From Ostreococcus lucimarinus CCE9901 (lineage: Eukaryota > Chlorophyta > Mamiellophyceae > Mamiellales > Bathycoccaceae): a stretch of 64,000 bases of DNA. The translations under genes were made by a program, and so were the position numbers. Of this stretch, positions 56,340-64,000 are shown one piece after another (positions within the stretch are counted from its first letter, which is position 1; each line of letters begins with the position of its first letter). The notes beneath the pieces are model-generated. The model searched no databases. It had not been told where the DNA came from and was given only the letters and a program-made list of their open reading frames with translations. Location: the NCBI RefSeq assembly GCF_000092065.1, contig NC_009374.1:485134-549133 (forward strand). Reading direction: 5' to 3'.

Positions 56340-57827
56340 ATGGATGCGACGCGCGTCGCCGCACTCGTCGTCGACGGAGCCCGACACCGCGTCGCGTCGC
56401 GTTGCGTCGCGTCGCGTCGCGCGCGCGGGATGCGCGGGGCGTCCGCGACGCCGTTTCGCGCGACGCGCGCGCGCGTCGACGCGCGCCCGCGACGCGTCGG
56501 AGGAGGAGGACGACGAACGACGACGACGACGACGACGACGACGCGAGCGTTCCTGCGCGGTGTGTTCGGCGGTGGGAAACGAGGAAAGCGCGACGTCGTC
56601 GACGCGGATGAGGTGCGAAAGAACGAACGCGAGTGCGTGCTGCAAACGTACGGCCGAGGCGAGACTGAGGTGATGGTTCGGGGAAAGGGTTGCGCGCTGT
56701 TCGACGCGAGCGGGAAGGAGTTTTTAGATTTCACGAGCGGGATCGCGGTGAATTGCCTCGGACACGCGGATGAAGGCGTGGCGCGAGTGATCGCCGAACA
56801 AGCGCGCACGCTGACGCACACGTCGAACTTGTATCACACCGAACCGGGGGCGACGCTCGCGAGAAAGCTCACGGCGACGTCGTTCGCCGACAGAGTCTTC
56901 TTTTGCAACTCGGGAACGGAGGCGAACGAGGGGGCGTTGAAATTCGCGAGAAAGTACGCCAAAACGCGCGCGCAGGCGCTGGGGAAAAACGCCGGCGACG
57001 CGGCGTGGGAGACGGTGAGTTTTGAAAACGGTTTTCACGGCCGAACGTTCGGCGCGCTTTCGCTGACGTGGAAGGAGGGCTACCGCGCGCCGTTCGCCCC
57101 GGGACTTCCGGGGAACACGTTCACGCCGTACGGTGACTTGGAAAAAGCGCGTCAAGTGATCGTCAAAGGTCGCACGTGCGCCGTGTTCGTCGAGCCGGTG
57201 CAAGGCGAAGGTGGCATTTACCCCGCCGACGCCGAGTTCTTGCGAGGCTTGCGAGCGATTTGCGACGAAGCCGACGCCTTGCTCGTGTACGACGAGGTGC
57301 AGTGCGGCTTGGGACGAACGGGTAAACTCTGGGGCCATCAACTTATTAAAGACGCCGAGCCGGATATGATGTCGGTGGCGAAACCGCTGGCGAACGGCTT
57401 GCCCATCGGCGCCGTGCTGATGAAAGAAAAAGTCGCCGCCGTCATGGCCGCGGGCGACCACGGATCGACGTTCGCGGGCGGGCCTTTGGTGTGCGCCGTG
57501 GCGAACGAGGTCTTCGACCGGGTGAGTGATCCCGCCTTCTTAGCCAACGTCACCGAACGCGGGAACGAGTTGAAGTCGTCGCTCACCGAAAAGCTCGCCG
57601 GTCACCCGCGTCTTCGCGAGGTTCGCGGCGCGGGCTTGCTCGTCGGCGTGCAATTCGACTGCCCCACCGCCCCGCTCGTCGCGGCGTGTCGCGCGCGCGG
57701 TCTGTTGACCATCACCGCTGGTAAGGGTGACATCTTGCGTCTCGTCCCTCCGCTCATCGTCTCGAGCGCGCAGGTGCAAAAGGCCACCGACATCGTCAAG
57801 GAGTGCGCGTTCGAAGCCTTGCGGTGA
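56340..57827 (+). CDS. Acetylornithine aminotransferase, organelle-targeted (arginine synthesis)
   Basis: 495 aa from the Met at 56340; an in-frame Met at 56430 is an equally good start. The N-terminal region is Arg/Ala/Thr-rich with a Thr9 run encoded by ACG repeats (about 56519), suited to a plastid or mitochondrial transit peptide. The class-III aminotransferase core starts VLQTYGRGETEVMVRGKGCA. Signatures are FTSGIAVNCLGHADEGV, NSGTEANEGALKFARKYA, ENGFHGRTFGALSLT, EPVQGEGGIYPAD, LLVYDEVQCGLGRTGKLW, and the PLP-lysine region MSVAKPLANGLPIGAVL. The enzyme converts N-acetylglutamate semialdehyde to N-acetylornithine with glutamate as donor. Order and lengths match ArgD. Divergent from the MATH-BTB gene. 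Confidence 0.92.
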   Translation: MDATRVAALVVDGARHRVASRCVASRRARGMRGASATPFRATRARVDARPRRVGGGGRRTTTTTTTTTRAFLRGVFGGGKRGKRDVVDADEVRKNERECVLQTYGRGETEVMVRGKGCALFDASGKEFLDFTSGIAVNCLGHADEGVARVIAEQARTLTHTSNLYHTEPGATLARKLTATSFADRVFFCNSGTEANEGALKFARKYAKTRAQALGKNAGDAAWETVSFENGFHGRTFGALSLTWKEGYRAPFAPGLPGNTFTPYGDLEKARQVIVKGRTCAVFVEPVQGEGGIYPADAEFLRGLRAICDEADALLVYDEVQCGLGRTGKLWGHQLIKDAEPDMMSVAKPLANGLPIGAVLMKEKVAAVMAAGDHGSTFAGGPLVCAVANEVFDRVSDPAFLANVTERGNELKSSLTEKLAGHPRLREVRGAGLLVGVQFDCPTAPLVAACRARGLLTITAGKGDILRLVPPLIVSSAQVQKATDIVKECAFEALR

Positions 57828-58186
57828 TTCGCCTGTTTTTGTTCCGCCCCCGAGATGCGAACGGACACACCGCCCTCGGTCGGTCGCCCGGCGCGTGGGG
57901 TTCGGCATTTTCACTTTCGTGTTCGCGTCGATGCGACCACACGGCGTACGTTTCCTTCTTAATACGCATAAATCACCCACTCGCGTCGGCGCCGTATTGA
58001 ACGCGCGGACCGCGCGAACGCGTCGTCGCGCGCGTCGTCGTCCGTCGTCGCGCGCGCATTGGCGTTGACGCCGCACACGCGCGCGAGGACGACGCGCCGC
58101 GCGCGCTCGCGGTCGTGACGACGGCGCATCGAGGACGCGCCGACGACGACGCGAAATATTTCGACGCACCGCGTCGCGGCGTGAAC
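57828..58186. other. Gap between acetylornithine aminotransferase and PLATZ
   Basis: 359 bp: the aminotransferase 3' region, then CGCG-rich DNA leading to the small first exon of PLATZ. AAATATTTCG at about 58154 is the only AT-rich element near the PLATZ start. No other gene seen. Confidence 0.6.
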
Positions 58187-59485
58187 ATGGAGGTGCGCGA
58201 CGCGCGACGCGTTCGACGGACGCCCTAGAGCGTTGGGATAACATCGGCGCGGCATGAGACCTAGCGCGCGCGGCGACGGCGGACTGACGACGCGCGCGCG
58301 AGCGACGACGGCGCGCGAACGCTCTCAGGGAGCGAAGGCGCAATTACCCAAAGAGTTATCATGGATCCCCGATCTCGTGCACGGCGCGTTCTTCGCGCCG
58401 TGCGACGTGCACAGCACGGGGAGCAAAGGCGAGCAAGTCAATTTGTTCTCGTTATCGTCACGACGCTCGATGTGTCCGGCGTGCGCGGCGGAGCGCGACG
58501 TGTTCGACACGATACAGGTGCGACGCGCGACGCGAGCGATTTTTATTTCAAGCGTCGGGCCCGCGGCGCGGACGACGGCGCCGAGGCGCGGCGCGCGCGC
58601 GGACGACGCGACTCGGGGCTTTGAATCGAGCGAAATGCGGGAAAAGCTCGCGGCCTCAGCTGTCTTTCGCGCGGCGCTTTTAGGGTTTAGGGTTTGGGCG
58701 CGTTCGCGCGGAGGCGACGTACGACTGACGCGCGCGACGAATCGTCTCGCTCGAAACGCTAGATTCGAAGGAGTTCGTATCATAACGTCGTGCGCGTGCA
58801 AGACGTGTGTAAGCTCATGGACGTGACGGGTATACAGACGTACATCATCAACTCGGCGCGCGTCGTGTTTTTAAACGAACGCCCGCACCCGCGGTCGACG
58901 AATAAAAAAGACGGGGAAAAGCTGATGAATCATTCGTCGTCGAGCGGGCGCGGCGCGGGGAGTGGCGAACGATATCGCGCGGGCGCGGGCGCGCAGGCGC
59001 AAATGCACTCGGAGTGTTCGTATTGCGCGCGCATTCTTCAGAGCGACAACAACAAGTATTGCTCGATTTCGTGCAAGATGAACGGCGGCGAAGATATGAG
59101 CGCCAAGGGCGGGATAGACATGTCGTACGCGGAGGAAACGATCAAGCCGACGCCGCGGAAGAGTACGCAGGCCAAAAATGCCGCCAAGGCTGAGAAGGCG
59201 AATAGCGACCGACGGTCACCGGCTCGAAACAAGTCACCCGCGAGCGACACTAGCACCAAGCGCGCTCGCGGCTATTCGCCCGTCTCGGTGAAGAGCGAAG
59301 ACGAATACTCGCCCTCGAGCGAAGGCGCGACGCCGATGCGAGCGGTGGCGGCGGCGACGACTGGGAAACGTAAATATAGCTCAAAGGATCGAAACGGCGA
59401 CGCGCCGGTGACGCCGACGCTTCTCATCGTCACGCCCGCGGTGCCGCATCGGCGCAAGAGTAAGCCGAAAAAATCGCCTCACTGA
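58187..59485 (+). CDS. PLATZ-family zinc-binding DNA-binding protein
   Basis: Best model is three exons: 58187-58192, 58329-58517, 58763-59485, giving 305 aa. Exon 1 encodes only Met-Glu. Both introns have the window's standard signals: GAG|GTGCGCG with CTGAC at 58284-58288 and CAG acceptor, and CAG|GTGCGAC with CTGAC at 58725-58729 and TAG acceptor. The second junction restores the PLATZ motif [19 protein letters not shown]. Zinc-binding clusters are [28 protein letters not shown] and YCSISCK, with the conserved [24 protein letters not shown] proteins bind A/T-rich DNA and repress transcription, with roles near RNA polymerase III. The Lys/Ser tail is disordered. The alternative is two exons from the ATG at 58254. 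The second intron holds telomere-like repeats. Confidence 0.82.
58678..58698 (+). repeat. Interstitial telomere-like repeat in an intron
   Basis: Within the second intron of the PLATZ gene the sequence reads TTTAGGG-TTTAGGG-TTTGGG, two perfect telomere units followed by a degenerate one. It lies about 5 kb inside the true telomere, on the same strand. It could be a telo-box regulatory site or a relic of telomere addition. Confidence 0.9.
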
Positions 59486-59766
59486 CGCAGCCGACGGACG
59501 AGTCTCCGCGCGCGCGACGCGATGTACATCACGTAAGATACGACCATTCTTCTCGAATCATTATTTACGACCGACGACGATCCATTTGCAGTGTGACATC
59601 AACGATTGAAGAAAACTTCGCGCGGCGCCGCGAGCGATGGATTTCACCCTTCGCCAGTTCGCGTGTTCGGGCCCTGCCAGTCGCGTCGCTCGGCACCGAC
59701 CCGTCGACGTGACTTTTCGCTGCGCGACGACGACGACGACGGGAACGCGTCCGCGGCGACTTCGGC

Positions 59767-60967
59767 ATGTTCAAGGATGAGAAGCGCACGCAGTACTCAC
59801 CGCTCATGACGCGCGAGGAACAGGTGCGTCGTCGCGCGCGTCGCGCGCGCGCCCGCGCCATCCGCCGGATTGGCGCCCCTTCGCAATCACGACCGAGCGC
59901 GCGCGAACGCTGTCGCGCGCGTCGAGCGCGCGAACGCGCCGTAGACGATGAAGACGAACGATGCGGAGACTGACGGATGACGACGCGCGCGCACAAAGGC
60001 CGAGGCCGTGAACGACATGGAGGACGCGATCGACGAAGCGCCGGCGGCGCGTAGACGACACGTCGGGAGTTCGTCGTCGACGTACACGGCGTACGATAAC
60101 CCCATGACGTCGTCGGCGAATGTGGATGATGATTTCGAAAGCGTGCCACTCAGGGGCGCGGGACGGTCGCTGGCACAGCGCGCGCAAGCGCACCTGAAGT
60201 CGCTGAAGAAGACGCTGAAGGACGCCTTCAAGGACGCCGGTTCGGCGTCGCGGACGCCGGCGCCGACGTCGACGTACGGGAACGAGACGTACGTGGACGA
60301 CGCCTCGTTTGTCGGATCACCACCCGCGGGTCAGATGCTCTCGCGTCACCACGCGCGCGCGAGATCCGTGGATTTACGACACGTGCTCGGCGACTTGGAC
60401 GACACGCTCGAAGGCGCTCACACGGCGGCGACGCTTTTGCGCGAGCTTCGCGATTCGGGTGGAGACCCAGATGCGGATGCGGCGACGAACGACGCGTTAG
60501 ACTTGGAGTTGAGCGACGTGTGCGAGGCCCATCGCGCGCATCTCACGCAAGTGGCGGAGATGACGGATAGCGCGGTGAGTTTAAGCGAGGAGCAACTCGG
60601 GAAGCTGCTTTTCACGCTCGAGGAACTGAACGCGGCGGTGCTCTCGATTCGTTCGGACGGTCGTCCGAAAACGTCGACTACGATGCCAGATCCAGACTCC
60701 TCATGCGCCGCCGTACCTCCGAGCGGCCCCCCGTCGCTCGGAACGAGTCGAATCGAGTGCGCGACGACGGAAGAGGAAGAGGCGGCGATGATCGCCCAAG
60801 CCATCGCGGCGAGTCTCTCCGTCTCCCAACAGTCGGACGTCGAGAAATCAGCCGAAGACGCGCTTCCGCCGCCACTTCCAGCGCCCGCGGAAACGGCTTC
60901 GACTGCGGCGGCGCCGCCTAGGAAACAAACTACCGAAGAGCTGCTCGCGAATCTCATCGACATCTGA
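59767..60967 (+). CDS. GAT-like domain protein with a ubiquitin-interacting motif (TOM1/GGA-like, no VHS)
   Basis: Two exons, 59767-59823 and 59999-60967, giving 341 aa. The 175-nt intron has donor CAG|GTGCGTC, CTGAC at 59970-59974 and AAAG acceptor; phase 0 joins ...TREEQ to AEAVNDMED. Residues about 140-220 are a three-helix region resembling the GAT domain (LEGAHTAATLLRELRDSG, ELSDVCEAHRAHLTQVAE, LLFTLEELNAAVLSI). A ubiquitin-interacting motif follows near residue 275 (EEEEAAMIAQAIAASLS). The C-terminus, EELLANLIDI, looks like a clathrin-box or short adaptor motif. GAT and UIM both bind ubiquitin, so the protein could be an endosomal cargo receptor upstream of ESCRT. The N-terminal VHS domain of TOM1/TOL proteins is missing. 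Domain calls are by pattern only. Confidence 0.7.
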
Positions 60968-61214
60968 TTCGCGCTCGAGAAACCGCGTCTTCTTGCACTT
61001 TCGTTTAGCGCGGGAACCCCTATTTCCCGCTTGTTCATCTTCACTCAACGCAATTTAATCCAAAGATTTGACTAATCAGTACTACATTCTTGCACCGCCA
61101 CCTAGATTTCTATTTTTTCGTTCGGTATCGTTTCGCGCACGCATACGTGGGCGAATCGTTTTGCATTCCTACATCTTCCAAATTCAGTTTCACCGCTACG
61201 TTCTATCCGCTACG

Positions 61215-62405
61215 TCAATTCGTTGGTTTCGCGAGCCTCGCTCGCGCGGCGTCGACGGCGACGTCGTACGGGAGATACGCGACGTTATACTCGATCGTGT
61301 GCCCTCCGTCGACGCACGAACCTCGCGCACTCTCGGCGTCGAGCATGAATGGTAGTTCGATGCGTTCGGAGGGTAATCCCGTGACGTCCACAGTCAACGC
61401 TTCACGAACGACGTGGACGCCGACATCGCGAGCGCTTTTGCCTCGCGGCACGCCTACGCGAAGCTTTACGGATGTCACCGGCCGCCCGAGAAATTCGATG
61501 GAGTGATCGATCCCGCTTCGTATCTCCGCACGTGACACGCTCGGCGTGTTCTGAACAACCGTTCGCGTCTCAACCAGGGAAGGACGCGTCTCCGCGAGAA
61601 GTCGCAGCGGCGGAGGCGGGTCGGCGCCGATGAACTTTCGCGCCGGCAATCTATATTCGGTATCGAGCGCTATCCCGTACGTTTCTCGGCATCGTCGCAA
61701 ACTTAGCTCTGCGATGAGTCGCTTCAGCGGCTTGTAGACCTCCGCGTGACGCAGGACGACGTCGTTGAAGGCGACGTCGAACACCGTGCACGGATTCGCG
61801 TTAGAGTCGACGTCCGCGCGCGCCCGTCCTTCGCGCAGAGGGAACACCAAAGCGTCGTCGTCTCCGTCTCGAACGGAGTGCTTTTTGTGCTCGAGCGCGG
61901 CGATGACGCGCTTAGGCATTAGCCCCCGACGCCACTCGTCGTTGCCCGCGGCGGGCGCCGCGACGTCGTGGCTCGCGCACACGTTGACGAACACCTTCAT
62001 CCCACTCGCATCCCTCGTCTTCACCACGAATGCCGGCGTGAGCGCGATAGTGTTTCTCACGGTCGTCCGAGCGTCGATCGTCGCGTCGGCAAACTCTCTC
62101 AGTTTCCCAGCGGCTGCCTGGCGCAACAAGCTCGCCGTCTCGCGCAGCGCGTCCTCGACGTCGCCGCCGTCGTCCTCCGTCGTCAACGCCCGCACCATCT
62201 CCGCAATCAACGCTCGTAACCCAGCAAGCCCGCCCTCGTCGTCGCCTTCGAGCAGCGCCGTGAGCGCGCGCACGTCGAAGGACTCGTCGTCTTCGTCGAC
62301 ACCGACGCCGAAACGTCGTGCGTCGGCGCGATAGTCGTCGACGTACGACGTGAACGCGCGCGCGATGCGTTCGGTGTCACTTCGCGCGTCCCGTTCGCTC
62401 GTCAT
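61215..62405 (-). CDS. PIH1-domain protein (R2TP / HSP90 co-chaperone family)
   Basis: 396 aa. The N-terminal 110 residues are helical and acidic. The PIH1 core starts near residue 125: LTPAFVVKTRDASGMKVFVN, VCASHDVAAPAAG, then a middle segment PCTVFDVAFNDVVLRHAEVY ahead of LKRLIAELSLRRCRETYGIA. The C-terminal third is beta-rich (SVKLRVGVPRGKSARDVGVH, LPFMLDAESARGSCVDGGHT) and looks like a CS-type domain, as in PIH1D1 and the ciliary PIH proteins. PIH1 proteins bind DpSG-type phosphopeptides and link HSP90 clients to the RUVBL1/2 complex; some assemble axonemal dyneins. Which branch this belongs to cannot be settled by eye. The gene is head-to-head with the last gene (297 bp). Confidence 0.85.
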   Translation of the reverse strand: MTSERDARSDTERIARAFTSYVDDYRADARRFGVGVDEDDESFDVRALTALLEGDDEGGLAGLRALIAEMVRALTTEDDGGDVEDALRETASLLRQAAAGKLREFADATIDARTTVRNTIALTPAFVVKTRDASGMKVFVNVCASHDVAAPAAGNDEWRRGLMPKRVIAALEHKKHSVRDGDDDALVFPLREGRARADVDSNANPCTVFDVAFNDVVLRHAEVYKPLKRLIAELSLRRCRETYGIALDTEYRLPARKFIGADPPPPLRLLAETRPSLVETRTVVQNTPSVSRAEIRSGIDHSIEFLGRPVTSVKLRVGVPRGKSARDVGVHVVREALTVDVTGLPSERIELPFMLDAESARGSCVDGGHTIEYNVAYLPYDVAVDAARARLAKPTN

Positions 62406-62702
62406 CGCGCGCGCGGCGCCCGAACGCGACCAAGTGACGCGATGCGCGTCGCCGCACTCGTGAAAGACAGTGACGGGATGGATGCGATGCGCGTCGGAAC
62501 GTCAGAACGCGACGCGCCGAGCGCGGCGGCGACGCCGAGACGCGCCGAGCGCCGCCCGCGGCGACGACGACGCTCGCGGTGACGACGACTTCGCGCGTTG
62601 ATCGACGACTCGCGCGCATACGACGCGCTTCGACTCCATCGCGTCGGTCGCCCCGCGGCCGTTGGCGCGTCGTCGCGACGTTCGCTCGCGTTGACGCGGA
62701 CG

Positions 62703-63725
62703 ATGATGACGCGCGCGCGCGGCGAACGGCGCGGCGCGAAGATGATGGCGCTCATCGTCGCGTCGTTGGCGACGCTCGTTCGAGGAGATGAGTACAGCGT
62801 GAACATTGAACGCGCCATCGTCAACTCGAAGGGCTTGCAAGCCGTCGGCGCGCTCGACGCGCTTTCGGCGCGACTTTTGGAAGCGTTGTGCGAGAGCGAC
62901 GAGACTTCGTGCGAAGCATACGAAACGACGAGGAAAAGCTTATGGTTGACTTTCGGGAACGACTACATCTGTCAGGTGGGGAGCGACGCAGACGCGACGT
63001 GGAACGCCATCGACACGACGTCGACGCAGGGCGGTATCGCCGTTTTGTTGTCAAAGTGCTCGCGCGCCTGGTTGGGCGATCTCGAGCAAGCGGTGTTAAA
63101 TCTAGCGCCGCGGTTTTTAGCGCAAGCGTCGTTGCAACGCGCGGACGTCGCCGCCGTGATCGCTGCGAACGACGCGGCGGCGGGACGCGCGGCGACGCAG
63201 GCGGGCGACAACTTAGACGACCTGCATCCGAGCTACATAGCAAACTTGGCTCCGATCGCGACAGAGTTAACGTCGTTCAGTGAATCGCGACCTGTAGTCG
63301 TGACCGCGACGGCGACGGCGGACGAGAGTACGTACTACTCGGGTTTCAGCACCGACGTCAAGTCTGCGATAGCCGCATCGCGAGCACGCGGCGCGAAGAG
63401 CGTCGCCGGTTCCACGGAGGCGTTTCCGGATGCCTACGTGAAACGCGTTGAAACGGCGCAGGTTTCGCTGGACTTATATCGTGGAAGGTATCTCGAGCAT
63501 CCATACGCGAAGGCGCACTACGACAAAGCGATCAAGTGCGCCGGGCAGTCGACGAACGACGCGCTGTGCTACAACCGCGTTGTACCCGAGATCGGTTACA
63601 CGCACAGCGCGGACGGAACGAGACTGCTCTCGTCGTACGGTGAACCACTCGCGACAAACTTTGTTGATTATAACCAGCCCGCAACGTACGTCGCGGGCGT
63701 GCGGCTATCCTCGCAAACGCGTTGA
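62703..63725 (+). CDS. Secreted or lumenal protein of unknown function, telomere-proximal
   Basis: 340 aa from the first ATG at 62703; ATGs at 62742 or 62745 would trim a basic lead and leave the signal peptide MMALIVASLATLVRG. Cleavage near GDEYSVN is likely. The mature part is mixed helical with six or seven scattered cysteines (ALCESDETSCEAYE, NDYICQVG, LSKCSRAW, KAIKCAG, NDALCYN). The C-terminal half contains YVKRVETAQVSLDLYRGRYL and an aromatic/acidic end. No family recognised. The composition is that of a real coding frame (low Arg, regular acids). It is the last gene before the telomere: the stop is 149 bp from the first TTTAGGG. A hairpin lies just after the stop, and TGTAA is at 63791-63795. 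Confidence 0.72.
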   Translation: MMTRARGERRGAKMMALIVASLATLVRGDEYSVNIERAIVNSKGLQAVGALDALSARLLEALCESDETSCEAYETTRKSLWLTFGNDYICQVGSDADATWNAIDTTSTQGGIAVLLSKCSRAWLGDLEQAVLNLAPRFLAQASLQRADVAAVIAANDAAAGRAATQAGDNLDDLHPSYIANLAPIATELTSFSESRPVVVTATATADESTYYSGFSTDVKSAIAASRARGAKSVAGSTEAFPDAYVKRVETAQVSLDLYRGRYLEHPYAKAHYDKAIKCAGQSTNDALCYNRVVPEIGYTHSADGTRLLSSYGEPLATNFVDYNQPATYVAGVRLSSQTR

Positions 63726-63740
63726 GACGCGCGTCGCGCG

Positions 63741-63757
63741 TTTGTGTGAAACACAAA
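63741..63757 (+). other. Perfect hairpin after the last gene
   Basis: TTTGTGT-GAA-ACACAAA: a 7-bp stem with a 3-nt loop, 15 nt after the stop of the telomere-proximal gene. The right arm extended (ACACAAAGGGA, 63751-63761) is also repeated in inverted form at 63847-63857 (TCCCTTTGTGT), just before the telomere. Confidence 0.85.
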
Positions 63758-63790
63758 GGGATCGAAAATAAACGAATTGATTCCAAAAAA

Positions 63791-63795
63791 TGTAA
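63791..63795 (+). terminator. TGTAA polyadenylation-type box after the last gene
   Basis: TGTAA lies 66 nt after the stop, following the hairpin, and about 80 bp from the telomere repeats. Confidence 0.5.
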
Positions 63796-63874
63796 GATAT
63801 CGAATGAATAGCTATCCCCGCGTCGTCGCCGTCGCCGTCGTCGTCGTCCCTTTGTGTCTCCGCGCCGTCGTCGG

Positions 63875-64000
63875 TTTAGGGTTTAGGGTTTAGGGTTTAG
63901 GGTTTAGGGTTTAGGGTTTAGGGTTTAGGGTTTAGGGTTTAGGGTTTAGGGTTTAGGGTTTAGGGTTTAGGGTTTAGGGTTTAGGGTTTAGGGTTTAGGG
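63875..64000 (+). repeat. Telomere repeats, (TTTAGGG)18
   Basis: 126 bases that are exactly 18 copies of TTTAGGG, running to the end of the window without a single mismatch. This is the Arabidopsis-type plant and green-algal telomere unit, G-rich strand reading outward, so the window end is the physical end of the right arm. Assembled length is probably cut by the assembly. Confidence 0.99.

Noticed and set aside
1-64000. Bacterial operon, prophage, CRISPR array or integrated virus
   Set aside because: Introns, telomere repeats and eukaryotic gene families throughout; no array of spaced repeats, integrase, capsid or terminase gene was seen.

Overview
This window is the right-hand end of a chromosome from a very compact, GC-rich nuclear genome. 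It closes with 18 perfect copies of the plant-type telomere unit TTTAGGG. The gene content (plastid-targeted proteins, a PLATZ factor, a Raf-like kinase, a plant-style two-pore potassium channel), the near absence of intergenic DNA and the small, highly uniform introns point to a picoplanktonic green alga of the Mamiellales. Ostreococcus is my best guess; this is inferred from style and families, not from a database match.

Layout. 1-9.1 kb: a TM9SF protein cut by the window edge, an HMG-box coiled-coil protein, an acidic unknown, splicing factor PRP6, NatC acetyltransferase NAA30 and ribosomal protein RPS18. 9.4-21.3 kb: shikimate kinase, an NPC1/Patched-like sterol-sensing protein, a Vti1-like SNARE, a DUF1499 plastid protein, a Raf-like kinase, and MMS19 diverging from the kinase. 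21.3-35.3 kb: a CCCH zinc-finger protein, ESCRT-III VPS24, a plastid alpha/beta-hydrolase, a beta-propeller protein, a possible lipid-binding protein, aldose 1-epimerase, SEC22 and a YIP1 protein as a divergent pair, isopentenyl-diphosphate isomerase, and a histidine phosphatase with DPF motifs. 35.3-48.3 kb: a GNAT acetyltransferase, ARP2, a plastid unknown, SF3A2, a coiled-coil protein, a RAD6-type E2, MutY, an FCP1/SCP-type phosphatase, 3-isopropylmalate dehydrogenase and a TPK channel. 49-63.7 kb: a PPR protein, a proline-rich protein with a fresh tandem duplication, a glycosyltransferase, a MATH-BTB protein, acetylornithine aminotransferase, PLATZ, a GAT/UIM protein, a PIH1 protein and a small secreted unknown that stops 149 bp before the telomere repeats.

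Most genes are single-exon. Seven introns (in six genes) can be placed by reading frame; all have the donor AG|GTGCG and a CTGAC branch box. Neighbours are packed tightly: two divergent start-codon pairs are only 41 and 43 bp apart, and several convergent genes are separated by 16-60 bp. Many genes carry TGTAA just after the stop, as in Chlamydomonas polyadenylation signals. An unusual share of the genes act in membrane traffic (TM9SF, Vti1-like, VPS24, SEC22, YIP1, GAT/UIM, NPC1-like, possibly the DPF phosphatase). No tRNA, rRNA, transposon or CRISPR array was recognised.
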